A model generated the notes under the pieces. That model ran no database searches, had not been told where the DNA came from, and saw nothing but the letters and a program-made list of their open reading frames with translations. Position numbers and translations under genes: made by a program. Positions 47,342-56,378 of a stretch of 64,000 nucleotides of DNA are shown piece by piece; within the stretch, counting starts at the first letter, position 1, and each line of letters starts with the position of its first letter. Source of the DNA: Acidibrevibacterium fodinaquatile (GTDB lineage: Bacteria > Pseudomonadota > Alphaproteobacteria > Acetobacterales > Acetobacteraceae); NCBI RefSeq assembly GCF_003352165.1, contig NZ_CP029176.1, positions 868,001-932,000 of the forward strand. The letters are read 5' to 3'.

Positions 47342-48541
47342 TCAGCGGCCGTTTTGGATCGGAACCGACATCTCCTCGATGGTGAATTCATGGGTGAGCT
47401 TCGGCACCGCCCAGGCGACATTGGGTTCGACCGCGATGCGGAAGCCATACATCGATTGCAGCGCCTGGTGATCCTGTGGCCGGAAGATCATTTTTCCCTT
47501 GGGGGTCGCGAAGGAAAGACCCTCCATCGCCGCGATCAGGGTTTCGCTATCGGTCTTGCCGTGGGTTTTCTCGACGGCGGTGACCACCGCCATTGCCGCC
47601 GCCATGCCGCCGCAGGTGAAGAAATCCGGCGGCTGATGGAAGCGCTTTTCATGTTCGGCAACGAGCCAGTCATTTTCTGGGTTTTTCGGAATGTCGTAAT
47701 AATAATAGGTAGCCCCTTCGAGCCCCGGAAACGCCTTGTAGGCGACGAGGGCGGGGAGAATGTTGCCGCCGGTCGCGACCCGGATGCCGAGCCGCGCCGG
47801 GTCCATCGCCTTGATCGCGCTCAGCGGATCGCCGCCGCCGGCCCAGATTACCCAGATCACCTTGTCGCCTTTTTCGTTGGCGAGACTGTCGAAAATCCGC
47901 TGCAAGGGCGCGGTGAAATCGGTGGTGGTGGGGGGCGCGTATTCCTCATGCACGAGATGCGCGCCCGTCGCGGCGAGGGCGGTGCGGAACGCCGCAACCC
48001 CATCGTGGCCGAAGGCGTAATCCTGCGCGAGCGTCGCGACGATCACCCCCGGCTTGCCGATCGCGAGGGCGTTGGCGATGGCGTCTTGCGAGGAATTGCG
48101 GCCGGTGCGGAAAATATAGCGGTTCCATTTCGCGCCGGTGATGCTGTCGGCGACAGCGGGCTCGATGATCAGAATCTTCTTGTAATCCTGTGCAACCGGC
48201 AGCATCGCCAGCGCGACCGCCGAGCTGGTGCCGCCGACCGCGAGATCGACATCGTCATCGCCATAGGCCTCGGCAAGCAGGTTGCGCGCGACATCGGCCT
48301 TGGTTTGGCTATCTTTTTTGACCAATTCGATCTTGCGCCCGGCGACCATCATGGTGCCGTGGGTTGCGTATTCGAGGCCGAGTTCAAACCCGGTTTCCGA
48401 TTGCTTGGCATAGGCTTCGAGAGGGCCGGTGCGGTCCTCGATCAGCGCGATGCGAAGCGGCTTGTCCTCGGCGCGGGCCGCGACAAAAACCTGGGTTGCG
48501 CAAAGCAACACGGCCAAACCGAGCAAAACCCGTCTCATCAT
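47342..48541 (-). CDS. Liv-type substrate-binding protein, second system (A)
   Basis: 399-aa periplasmic binding protein with Sec signal (RRVLLGLAVLLCATQVFVAARA) and the fold start LRIALIEDRTGPLEAYAKQSETGFELGLEYAT. It includes the motif GGTSSAVALAMLPVAQDYKK. The two-family pattern (peripla_BP_6) suits amides, aromatics or branched-chain compounds. It is directly followed by livG and preceded after 16 bp by a second, divergent-sequence binding protein. Confidence 0.92.
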   Translation of the reverse strand: MMRRVLLGLAVLLCATQVFVAARAEDKPLRIALIEDRTGPLEAYAKQSETGFELGLEYATHGTMMVAGRKIELVKKDSQTKADVARNLLAEAYGDDDVDLAVGGTSSAVALAMLPVAQDYKKILIIEPAVADSITGAKWNRYIFRTGRNSSQDAIANALAIGKPGVIVATLAQDYAFGHDGVAAFRTALAATGAHLVHEEYAPPTTTDFTAPLQRIFDSLANEKGDKVIWVIWAGGGDPLSAIKAMDPARLGIRVATGGNILPALVAYKAFPGLEGATYYYYDIPKNPENDWLVAEHEKRFHQPPDFFTCGGMAAAMAVVTAVEKTHGKTDSETLIAAMEGLSFATPKGKMIFRPQDHQALQSMYGFRIAVEPNVAWAVPKLTHEFTIEEMSVPIQNGR

Positions 48542-48557
48542 GATATCCTCCGAAAAA

Positions 48558-49760
48558 TCATCCCGCGCAGGCAGGATTGGCCGGCAGAAACGCGCTATCG
48601 CCGGGGATGGTCGCGAGTGCCTGATAGTAATCCCAGGGGGCGCGGCTTTCTTTCGGCGTTTTGACGCGATAAAGGGTGAGATCGTAAATCACCCGCCCGT
48701 CTTCGCGCACGCGCGCCGGATGGCCGAAATAATCGAGCGGCTGCGCCCGCATGGCGCGATTGACGGCGAGCGCCTCGCTGGTTTTGGCGGCGTCACAAGC
48801 GCGGAGATAGTGCATCGTTGCGGTGTAGATCGCGGCTTGGTTCTTGGTCGGCATGGCGCCCCGCGCCGCTTTGAAACGTGCGCCGAATTGGCGCGCGGGC
48901 TCGCTCTGATCCCAGTAGAATCCCGCGGAAAATGTCAGCCCCTCGGTCATCTCGAGGCCGAGCGCGTTGATATCGGTGATATAGGTGAGGAATCCGACGA
49001 TCACCGGCCCGCCCGCTTGCAGCAGGCCGAATTCGCGCGCCTGTTTGATGAGATTGATGAGATCGCCGCCGACGGAGGCAAGGCCGATCGCTTGCGCGCC
49101 GGAACTTCGTGCCTGAAGCAGGAACGGCGCGAAATCACTGGCGCCGATCGCATGGCGCGCAGCGCCCAGCACGCGCCCGCCATTGGCCTCGATCACCGCG
49201 CTCGCATCGCGCTGCATGGCGCGGCCGAAGGCGTGATCGACGGTGATGAAAAACCAGCTTTTGGCCCCGCCATCGAGCACCGCGCGGGCGGTGCCGGCGG
49301 TCAGGGCATGGGTGTCATCGGCCCAATGGGTGCTCACGGGCGAGCAGGATTTTGCGGTGAGATCGGCGGTTGCGGCAGCGGTGATCATTACCGTTTTGCG
49401 CCGCTGCTTTGCCACTTCCTGCACCGCGAGCGCGATGGCCGTCACCGGCAGATCGATGATCGCCTCGACCCCGTTCTCGTCATACCAGCGTCTGGCGATG
49501 GCGGCGGCGATGTCGGGTTTGTTCTGGTGATCGGCATGCACGATCTCGATCGGGCGGCCGAGCACGCGGCCGCCGAAATCGGCTGCGGCCATCTGCGCGG
49601 CGAGCACCGAACCCGGCCCACCACTATCGGCATAGGGGCCGGTCTCATCGGTGAGGACGCCGATGCGAAGCGGCGCGTCCGCGGCGCGGGCACGACCGCC
49701 GAGCAGCGGCAACGCCGCGAGTGCCGCGAGCGATCGGCGGGTCAGGGGCGATGGCATCAT
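48558..49760 (-). CDS. Liv-type substrate-binding protein, second system (B)
   Basis: 400-aa binding protein with a Tat/Sec-like signal (SPLTRRSLAALAALPLLGGRARA), then LRIGVLTDETGPYADSGGPGSVLAAQMAAADFGG. The sequence differs clearly from binding protein A, so the single ABC core may accept cargo from two receptors. The ATG overlaps the P450 stop (ATGA), tying oxygenase and uptake in one transcript. Confidence 0.92.
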   Translation of the reverse strand: MMPSPLTRRSLAALAALPLLGGRARAADAPLRIGVLTDETGPYADSGGPGSVLAAQMAAADFGGRVLGRPIEIVHADHQNKPDIAAAIARRWYDENGVEAIIDLPVTAIALAVQEVAKQRRKTVMITAAATADLTAKSCSPVSTHWADDTHALTAGTARAVLDGGAKSWFFITVDHAFGRAMQRDASAVIEANGGRVLGAARHAIGASDFAPFLLQARSSGAQAIGLASVGGDLINLIKQAREFGLLQAGGPVIVGFLTYITDINALGLEMTEGLTFSAGFYWDQSEPARQFGARFKAARGAMPTKNQAAIYTATMHYLRACDAAKTSEALAVNRAMRAQPLDYFGHPARVREDGRVIYDLTLYRVKTPKESRAPWDYYQALATIPGDSAFLPANPACAG

Positions 49761-50998
49761 GTCAGCGTCACCGGGAGCGAGAGAAAGCCGCGAAATCGCG
49801 CCCGCCCGCCACGCACCGGCGGTGCTGCGAGATCATAGCGCGGGAAGCGTTCGAGAAAGCGGCCGATCGCGATGCGGGCTTCGAGCCGCGCGACAGTGAG
49901 CCCGGCGCATTGATGAATGCCGAAACCGAACGCGATATGACGATTGGGCGTGCGCGCGAGATCAAGCCGGTCGGGGTCGGGAAATTGCGCCGGATCGCGA
50001 TTGGCGGCACCGATGCCAAGCGTGATCAGCGCGCCTTCGGGGATAGTGATCCCGCCAATCTCGCAGGCGGCGAGGGCGCGGCGGTTGCCGAGCTGGTTCG
50101 AACTCTCGAAGCGGAGAAATTCCTCGATCGCGCTCGCCATGAGGGTGGGATCGGCGAGGAGGCGCGCGCGCTCGGCCGGAAATGTGATGAGGGCGTGGAG
50201 CGCGTTGCCGATGAGATTGGTCGTCGTCTCATGCCCGGCATTGAGGAGAAAAATGCAGTTATGAAGAAGCTCTTTCTCGGTGAGACGGGAGCCGTCGGCC
50301 TCACCCGCGATCAGCCGGGTCAGGATGTCGCGCGCTGGATCGCCGGGAAGCCGCCGGCGTGCCGCGATGGGATCACGGAGATAGGCGAGAAATTCCTCGA
50401 CCGCGCGGTTGCCGCGCGCCAGCATCGCCGCATCCGGCGCCGGCTCCAGCGCGCCGAGAATGGCAAGTGACCAGCCGCGCAACGGGCCGCGTTCCTCATG
50501 CGGAACGGCGAGCAAATTGCCGATCACCTCGACCGGAATGAGGGCGGCGAAATCCTCGATCAGATCGATGTTTCCGCGCTCGGCGGCGCGATCGAGGAGG
50601 GTGGCGACGAGATGCTCGATCCCCGGCTCCATCTCGGCGATGACACGCGCGGAAAGCGCGCCGGCGATCAGGCGGCGCACATTGGTATGGAGCGGCGGGT
50701 CATTGAAGACGAGGCTGGTGGTGTGGTGCTCGTAAAGCGGGCTTGCGCCAAATTTCGGGCGAAATTCCGCTTTCTTGTCGGAGGAAAACCGCCGTGCGTC
50801 ACGATAAACGGCAACCACGTCGGCGTGCCGCGTGAGAAAATAGGTCTGATCGGGCATGCGCCGGACCGGATCATGCTGGCGCAAGGCATGATAGAAAGGA
50901 TAGGGGTTTTCGTAAAATGCCGGCGGCAGGGCGCGAAGGTCGAACGTGGCGAGCCAAGTTGTATCCCCCGCTTGAGCGGCCGCCACCGTTTCGTCCAC
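49757..50998 (-). CDS. Cytochrome P450
   Basis: 413-aa soluble bacterial P450. I-helix oxygen-activation motif AGHETTT, ExxR in EEFLRFES, heme-binding loop FGFGIHQCAG with the cysteine ligand, and PDPDRLDLARTPNRHIAFG before it. It hydroxylates a small organic molecule using ferredoxin electrons; no ferredoxin or reductase gene is adjacent. GTG 50998 is preferred over GTG 51022 because GAGGGAGAGGGG lies at proper spacing. Closest style is the CYP107/CYP1xx hydroxylase group; I cannot assign a family. Translationally coupled to a substrate-binding protein. Confidence 0.93.
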   Translation of the reverse strand: MDETVAAAQAGDTTWLATFDLRALPPAFYENPYPFYHALRQHDPVRRMPDQTYFLTRHADVVAVYRDARRFSSDKKAEFRPKFGASPLYEHHTTSLVFNDPPLHTNVRRLIAGALSARVIAEMEPGIEHLVATLLDRAAERGNIDLIEDFAALIPVEVIGNLLAVPHEERGPLRGWSLAILGALEPAPDAAMLARGNRAVEEFLAYLRDPIAARRRLPGDPARDILTRLIAGEADGSRLTEKELLHNCIFLLNAGHETTTNLIGNALHALITFPAERARLLADPTLMASAIEEFLRFESSNQLGNRRALAACEIGGITIPEGALITLGIGAANRDPAQFPDPDRLDLARTPNRHIAFGFGIHQCAGLTVARLEARIAIGRFLERFPRYDLAAPPVRGGRARFRGFLSLPVTLT

Positions 50999-51077
50999 GT
51001 TCCCCTCTCCCTCGCGACGCACGCTACAAGCGGGGTATCACCGCGTCAATCGCCATGGCGCCGCCGCCGCCGGCGCG

Positions 51078-51566
51078 TCAGGCACGGTGGATGGGATCGA
51101 TCCAGGGGATGGTTTCCGGCTTTTCGACCGGTTCGATATCGAGATTGACGACGACCGCTTCGTTATCGCTTCGCACCAGGACGCATTCCAGGGTCTCGTC
51201 GCTGCTGGCGTTGATCTCCTGATGCGGCACATAGGGCGGAACAAAGATGAAATCCCCGGGTCCGGCCTCGGCGGTGAATTCGAGATGCTCGCCCCAGCGC
51301 ATGCGCGCGCGGCCTCGGATGACGTAGATCACGCTTTCCAGGGCGCCGTGGTGATGGGCGCCGGTTTTGGCGTTGGGGTGGATGCTGACCGTGCCGGCCC
51401 AGATTTTTTGCGCCCCGACGCGGGCGAAATTGATCGCCGCCCTGCGGTCCATCCCCGGCGTCTGCGCGGTGTTGGGGTCGAGGCTGTGGCCGGGGATGAC
51501 CCGCACGCCCTCGGTTTTCCAATCCGGCGTATGGTGATGCCCGTGCGGGCCTTCGGCATGGCTCAT
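51078..51566 (-). CDS. Cupin-domain protein
   Basis: 162-aa single-domain cupin. Motif 1 is TGAHHHGALESVIYVIRG, with the two His and Glu metal ligands, and motif 2 is GDFIFVPPYVPHQEINAS. The N-terminus is His-rich (GPHGHHHTPDW). Similar small cupins are dioxygenases, isomerases or sensors; no call is possible. The start overlaps the MFS stop (ATGA), so it belongs with the two transporters upstream. Confidence 0.85.
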   Translation of the reverse strand: MSHAEGPHGHHHTPDWKTEGVRVIPGHSLDPNTAQTPGMDRRAAINFARVGAQKIWAGTVSIHPNAKTGAHHHGALESVIYVIRGRARMRWGEHLEFTAEAGPGDFIFVPPYVPHQEINASSDETLECVLVRSDNEAVVVNLDIEPVEKPETIPWIDPIHRA

Positions 51567-52882
51567 GATTTGACGACGCTCCCCACTGCATTGGTGAGCG
51601 CCATTTTGGCGCCAAACAGGGCGTCTATCCAGCCCCGATCGCGGCGCGGCCGCGGGCCGGTCTCGGGCACCAGGGCGGCGCACCCGATCACCGCGGCAAG
51701 GCCCGCGCCACTGAGCACGAGAAACGCGAGATCATAGCCGCAATATTGCGCAATCAGGCCGCCCGCGAGATTGGAGGCGCTGGCGCCGAGGCTGACGGCG
51801 AGCGCGACCGCGCCCTGGACGAGGTTGACGCGCCCGGTGCCCTGCATGAGATCGGCGGCGATCAGGGCGCTCGCGACCCCGAAGATCCCCGAGCCGATGC
51901 CATCGAGGGCCTGCACCGCGACCACCGCGAGCGGGTCGTGGAAGATCATCAGCAAGAGGCCGCGCAGCGGCAGCACGGCGAGCGCGACGAGAAATATCGT
52001 CTTTCGCCCAACCCCGGCGACGACCGCACGGCCGACCGCGGCCGACGCCAACGTCATCACCAATTGCGCCGCCATGATGCAGCCGCTCGCGGCGAACAGG
52101 CCGCTCGCATGATGCGCGGCCAAAGCCTCGCTCGCCAGCGGCAGCATGGCGCCGTTGCCGAGATAGAAAAGCAGGCAGACGGCGAGAAAGGCGATCAAAT
52201 CGCGCCGGCGGAGAAGGGCTGCGAGCGGCGTCGCGCTGGCGCCAGGCAAGGCATCGCCACGCGCCGCCCGATGATCGATCTCATGCGCCGGGATCACCGC
52301 CGCCATCGCCGCGCTGGCGAGCGCGAAAATGCTCGCGAGGATGAAAATCCAGGTCAGACCAAAGAGCCAGCCAGTGACGCCGATCAAGAGGGCGGCCAGG
52401 AAATTACCGGCATGATTGAAGGTCTCGTTGCGGCTGACGCGCGCTGCCAAACCGCGCCGGCCGACGATGCCGAGACTCAAGCCGATGGTGATGGGGTGAA
52501 ACACGGCAAGGGCGATGCCGAGAATGACGGAGGCGGTGAACACCGCGGCCTTGCCCGGAACGAGCGCGATCAGCAGAACGCCGAGCGCCACCATCGCACC
52601 CGAGATCGCGAACATCAGGCGCTTGCGTGTCGTGCCGTCAACCAGCACGCCGGCCGGAACCTGGCTCACCGCGCTCGCGATATTGCTGAGCGCGAAGGCG
52701 AGCCCGACCGCGCCCGGCGACCAATGGCGAACGCTCCCAAGGAACATCGCGAAAAACGGGCTCAACCCGTCGCGGACATCAGCGAGAAAGAACAGCATCA
52801 AGTCGAGGCCGAGATGGCTGCGCGCTGATGGGATGGGCGCCGCCAATGTCGGCGCGGCGAGCGGGGTGCGTGTCGTTGTCAT
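51563..52882 (-). CDS. MFS transporter (paralogue 1)
   Basis: 439-aa, 12-helix major facilitator. Domain-1 motif FFLADVRDGLSPFFAMFLG, loop GVLVDGTTRKRLMF and central AARVSRNETFNHAGN. It is clearly homologous to the neighbouring gene (same DxRDG, RNExFNHAGN and RVNLVQGAVAL/RINFAQGLVAL blocks). Cargo unknown. Confidence 0.9.
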   Translation of the reverse strand: MTTTRTPLAAPTLAAPIPSARSHLGLDLMLFFLADVRDGLSPFFAMFLGSVRHWSPGAVGLAFALSNIASAVSQVPAGVLVDGTTRKRLMFAISGAMVALGVLLIALVPGKAAVFTASVILGIALAVFHPITIGLSLGIVGRRGLAARVSRNETFNHAGNFLAALLIGVTGWLFGLTWIFILASIFALASAAMAAVIPAHEIDHRAARGDALPGASATPLAALLRRRDLIAFLAVCLLFYLGNGAMLPLASEALAAHHASGLFAASGCIMAAQLVMTLASAAVGRAVVAGVGRKTIFLVALAVLPLRGLLLMIFHDPLAVVAVQALDGIGSGIFGVASALIAADLMQGTGRVNLVQGAVALAVSLGASASNLAGGLIAQYCGYDLAFLVLSGAGLAAVIGCAALVPETGPRPRRDRGWIDALFGAKMALTNAVGSVVKS

Positions 52883-52924
52883 GGCCAGACCCTGGCCAGC
52901 GGCGGTGGCGACACTATGACCGGG

Positions 52925-54217
52925 TTAGCCCCATTCTCGCCGCATTTTGGCTGGTCTTGCCACGATCTCCGGCCGGGTCTCGGGAACGGCCGCTGAAAAT
53001 AGCGCGAGGGCGACCAGCGCTGCGGCAGAAAGGGCAAGAAAACCAGCGCGATAGCCAAAAACCTCGACGATCACGCCAGCACCCAGATTGGAAGCGGCGC
53101 CGCCAATCCCGGTCGCCAGCGCGACCAGACCTTGCGCAAAGTTGATCCGCCCGCTGCCCCGCATCAGATCGGCCGCGATCAAGGTTGCGATCACGCCGAA
53201 GATGCCGGCGCCGATGCCATCGAGCATCTGCACGAAGACGATCCCGAGTGGGCTGGTCACGAACGCGAATAACACGCCGCGCACCGGCAATACCGCGAGC
53301 CCGACCAGAAAAATCGGCTTTCGCCCGAAGCCCGCAGCACTCGCCCGCCCGACGACGAAGGCCACGCCGACCATCACCGCTTGCGCGACGATGATGCAGG
53401 CGCTCATCGCCGCCGCGTCGCTGCCGGGGTGGGTGATCGCCAGCACCTGCCCGGCGAGCGGCAGCATCGCGGCATTGCCGAGATGAAACAGCGTGACGGC
53501 GAGCAAGAACATGGCAAATCCCGGCCGCCGCAAGGTCTCTCCGAGTGAAATCGCTGGTGCGCCGTGTTCACGGCGACCGCGCGCGACATCGTGATCGATC
53601 GCCGCTCGCGGGATCAGCGCCACCACCGCGGCACTTGCCAGCGCGTAGCCACAAGCGAGATAAAAAATCCAGGCGAGCCCGGCGACATGCGTCACCGCGA
53701 TGATGACGAGCGCGCCGCAGAGATTGCCGGCGTGATTGAACCCCTCGTTGCGGGCAATGCGCGCCGGCAAGCGTTGCGGCCCGACCAGGCCGAGGCTGAG
53801 ACCGATCATCCCTGGCCCGAGAAAAGCGGCGGCGGCGCCCAAAATCACCTGGACCGGCAAAACCGCCGCCGGGCGCGGCGCGAGGACGACGAGCAACGTC
53901 CCGAAGCCAATGATGAGGCCGGCCCCTGCCAGCAGCAAACGCTTGCAGCGGAGCGCATCGACGAGAAGCCCCGCCGGGATCAGGGCGAGCGCCGTCGCGA
54001 TATTGTTCACCGCCAGCGCCGTCCCGATCATCGAGGGCTGCCAATGCGCCGCGCCCTTGAGATACACCGCGAGATAGGGGCCGATCCCGTCGCGCATATC
54101 CGCCATGAGGAAGGCGAGCCAGTCGAGGGCGCGGCGCACGCGCGGCGGCGCGACGGCCTCGGCCGTCGCCCCCGCCGCGTCGAGCGTGGGCGTGATGTCG
54201 CTCGTGGCCGGCGTCAT
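52925..54217 (-). CDS. MFS transporter (paralogue 2)
   Basis: 430-aa paralogue of the next gene. Shared blocks include FLMADMRDGIGPYLAVYLKG, RNEGFNHAGNLCGAL and ADLMRGSGRINFAQGLVAL. Divergence is large, so the duplication is old. Its start overlaps the OB-like protein stop (ATGA). An export or uptake role linked to the P450/ABC module is possible, not shown. Confidence 0.9.
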   Translation of the reverse strand: MTPATSDITPTLDAAGATAEAVAPPRVRRALDWLAFLMADMRDGIGPYLAVYLKGAAHWQPSMIGTALAVNNIATALALIPAGLLVDALRCKRLLLAGAGLIIGFGTLLVVLAPRPAAVLPVQVILGAAAAFLGPGMIGLSLGLVGPQRLPARIARNEGFNHAGNLCGALVIIAVTHVAGLAWIFYLACGYALASAAVVALIPRAAIDHDVARGRREHGAPAISLGETLRRPGFAMFLLAVTLFHLGNAAMLPLAGQVLAITHPGSDAAAMSACIIVAQAVMVGVAFVVGRASAAGFGRKPIFLVGLAVLPVRGVLFAFVTSPLGIVFVQMLDGIGAGIFGVIATLIAADLMRGSGRINFAQGLVALATGIGGAASNLGAGVIVEVFGYRAGFLALSAAALVALALFSAAVPETRPEIVARPAKMRREWG

Positions 54218-54867
54218 GGTCGCGGCGCGGGGAAGAGCTGTTGCGCTTCGATCACTCGGCCATATGGGGTTGCGAGCCCAAACCCGCTCGCCGAGACCAT
54301 CGCCCCCGGGGCGAGCATGGCGGCCTCGGCGGCGGCCTCGGGCGGCGGCAGATGGAGCTGCGTGCCATCCTCCAGCATCGCGCCGTTGAGATCGCCGCGC
54401 GGGCCATAAAGCGCAAACCGCACCCGCCCCGCCGCCGTCATCGGCGCCGCCGGGCCGGGGAATGGCGGAAACGGCGCCATGCCGGGGCCGGGCGGGCCGG
54501 TATCGATGACGGTCTGGCCGGTGGCGTTATCGGTGATCGAAACCGCTTGCACCACCGGAACCGCGTAGGCGCGCAGGCCGCGGATGGCAACCTGATCGCC
54601 GACCCGCACCGCGCGCAGCAGCGCCGGGCCGAGATGCGGCGGCAGATGCGCCTCGGTGCCATCGGCGAGGATAACGCCATCGACATCGCCGCGTGGGGTA
54701 AGGCCAAAGGCGATGACCTGACCCGAGAGCAGCGGCCACTGATCGGGCGCCGCCCCCGGCGCCTCGGCGATCGGCGGCGGCGGTGCCGGCGGCGGCTGTG
54801 CCGCGGCGCTGCCGAGGCCGAGCGCCACACCAGCGAGGAGGGAAAGACCAAGCCGGGATCGTGTCAT
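54214..54867 (-). CDS. Secreted protein with two internal OB-like repeats
   Basis: 217 aa. Signal peptide (SRLGLSLLAGVALGLGSAAA), Pro-rich linker, then two related ~50-residue units: GQVIAFGLTPRGDVDGVILADGTEAHLPPHL and GRVRFALYGPRGDLNGAMLEDGTQLHLPPPE, each followed by a VGDQVAIRG-like strand. This suggests an internal duplication of a small OB/SH3-like barrel. A strong GAGAGGAG site precedes the ATG. It heads the minus-strand run. I do not recognise a characterised family. Confidence 0.75.
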   Translation of the reverse strand: MTRSRLGLSLLAGVALGLGSAAAQPPPAPPPPIAEAPGAAPDQWPLLSGQVIAFGLTPRGDVDGVILADGTEAHLPPHLGPALLRAVRVGDQVAIRGLRAYAVPVVQAVSITDNATGQTVIDTGPPGPGMAPFPPFPGPAAPMTAAGRVRFALYGPRGDLNGAMLEDGTQLHLPPPEAAAEAAMLAPGAMVSASGFGLATPYGRVIEAQQLFPAPRP

Positions 54868-54998
54868 GTTATGTCTCCTCTCGTTGTGGATCCGGCGATG
54901 CCAGATCGACAGAGAGGTCTAGGCAAGCCGCGGGCCAAAGCTTTTTTATTGAAAAATATAGATATTTTCTATGCCGGCGACGGCGCGCTGTCCGCCTA

Positions 54999-56378
54999 TC
55001 AGTCAGCCTTTGTCCGCTTTTCTGACACGCCATCGTCGCCGCTGGCCTCGCCGAGGCGATAGCGGCGCAGCTTGGCATAGAGGAGCTGGCGGTGAATGCC
55101 GAGCCGCCGCGCCGCCTCGACGCGGTTCTGGCGGGTCGCCGCCAGGGCGTTTTGGATCATCGCCGCCTCGAGCCAGGCGATGGCGCCGGGAAGATCGCTG
55201 CCAGCGGCGATGCGGGCGGAAAGGCGGCTGGCGATCCCGTCGTCGGTGGCCTCGTCCTGCCCCATCGTGAGAAAATCGAAGGCGCTGGCGGCAATCACCG
55301 GCTCTGACGTCAGCACCGCCGCCCGCTCCATGGCGTTGCGCAATTCGCGGACATTGCCGGGCCAGGGATAGGCGAGCAGTCTTGCCGCCGCCGCTGCCGC
55401 CAGCCGTTGGCCGCCGGCAAGGGCAAGGAAATGCTCGGCCAGCGGCACGATATCGGCGAGCCGTTCGCGGAGCGGCGGCACGGCGAGCGGCACGACGCCG
55501 ATCCGGTAGTAGAGATCTTCACGAAACCGCCCGCGCGCGATTTCGGCGCGGAGATCGCGATGGGTCGCGGCGAGAATGCGGACATCGATCGGCACCGGCC
55601 GCCCGCCAAGCGGCGTCACCTCGCGGGTCTCGAGCACGCGCAGCAGCTTGGCCTGCAACAGCGGCGCCATGTCACCGATTTCATCGAGCAGGAGGGTGCC
55701 GCCATGGGCGGCCCGGAATGCGCCCTCGCGGTCGGCGTGGGCGCCCGTGAAGGCGCCACGGACATGGCCGAACAGCTCGCTCTCCAGCAGATCGGCCGGG
55801 ATCGCCGCGCAGTTGATGGCAAGAAATGGCCCCTCGGCGCGCTTGCCGTAACGGTGGATCGCGCGCGCGACGACTTCCTTGCCGCTACCGGTCTCGCCGG
55901 TGATCAGCACCGTGGTCTCCTGATCGGCGAGCCGGCCGATGGTCTTCTGCACCTCGCGCATCGCCGCACTCGCGCCAATGAACGTCTCGCCCGGCGGCGG
56001 CTGGCGGGGGAGTGGGGCGGCGCTGGCGAGCATCCGTTCGAGCAGGGCGGCGAGATCGGCGCGGCCGATGGGCTTGGCGAGATGGTCAACGGCGCCGAGC
56101 CGCATCGCCTCGATGGTGTTGGCGCTGGTTGGGACGGCGGTGAGCACGGCAACCGGCGGCGGCGTCGGCCGCGCGCGGATGCGGCGCAGCACCTCGATCC
56201 CGTCCATCCCGGGCATGCGGAGATCGAGCAGCACCGCGTCACAAAGCTGCCGCGTCAAGACCGCCAGCGCTGCCTCGCCATGCTCGGCGAGCGCCGGTTC
56301 ATGGCCGAGATCGCGGATGGTCTCGGCGAGGCTCTCGCGCAAGCCGGCATCATCGTCGACGATCAGGATCCGCGCCAT
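54999..56378 (-). CDS. NtrC-type sigma54-dependent response regulator
   Basis: 459 aa. Receiver with D9/D10 pocket and phospho-acceptor D52 (LLDLRMPGMDG), AAA+ domain with Walker A GETGSGKE (161-168), the sigma54-contact motif GAFTGA (208-213), Walker B GTLLLDEIGD, and R-finger region YPWPGNVRELRNAMERA. The Fis-type HTH is NRVEAARRLGIHRQLLYAKL. It activates RpoN promoters after phosphorylation by the adjacent kinase. ATG 56378 lies inside the end of the kinase gene (16-bp overlap). Confidence 0.95.
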   Translation of the reverse strand: MARILIVDDDAGLRESLAETIRDLGHEPALAEHGEAALAVLTRQLCDAVLLDLRMPGMDGIEVLRRIRARPTPPPVAVLTAVPTSANTIEAMRLGAVDHLAKPIGRADLAALLERMLASAAPLPRQPPPGETFIGASAAMREVQKTIGRLADQETTVLITGETGSGKEVVARAIHRYGKRAEGPFLAINCAAIPADLLESELFGHVRGAFTGAHADREGAFRAAHGGTLLLDEIGDMAPLLQAKLLRVLETREVTPLGGRPVPIDVRILAATHRDLRAEIARGRFREDLYYRIGVVPLAVPPLRERLADIVPLAEHFLALAGGQRLAAAAAARLLAYPWPGNVRELRNAMERAAVLTSEPVIAASAFDFLTMGQDEATDDGIASRLSARIAAGSDLPGAIAWLEAAMIQNALAATRQNRVEAARRLGIHRQLLYAKLRRYRLGEASGDDGVSEKRTKAD

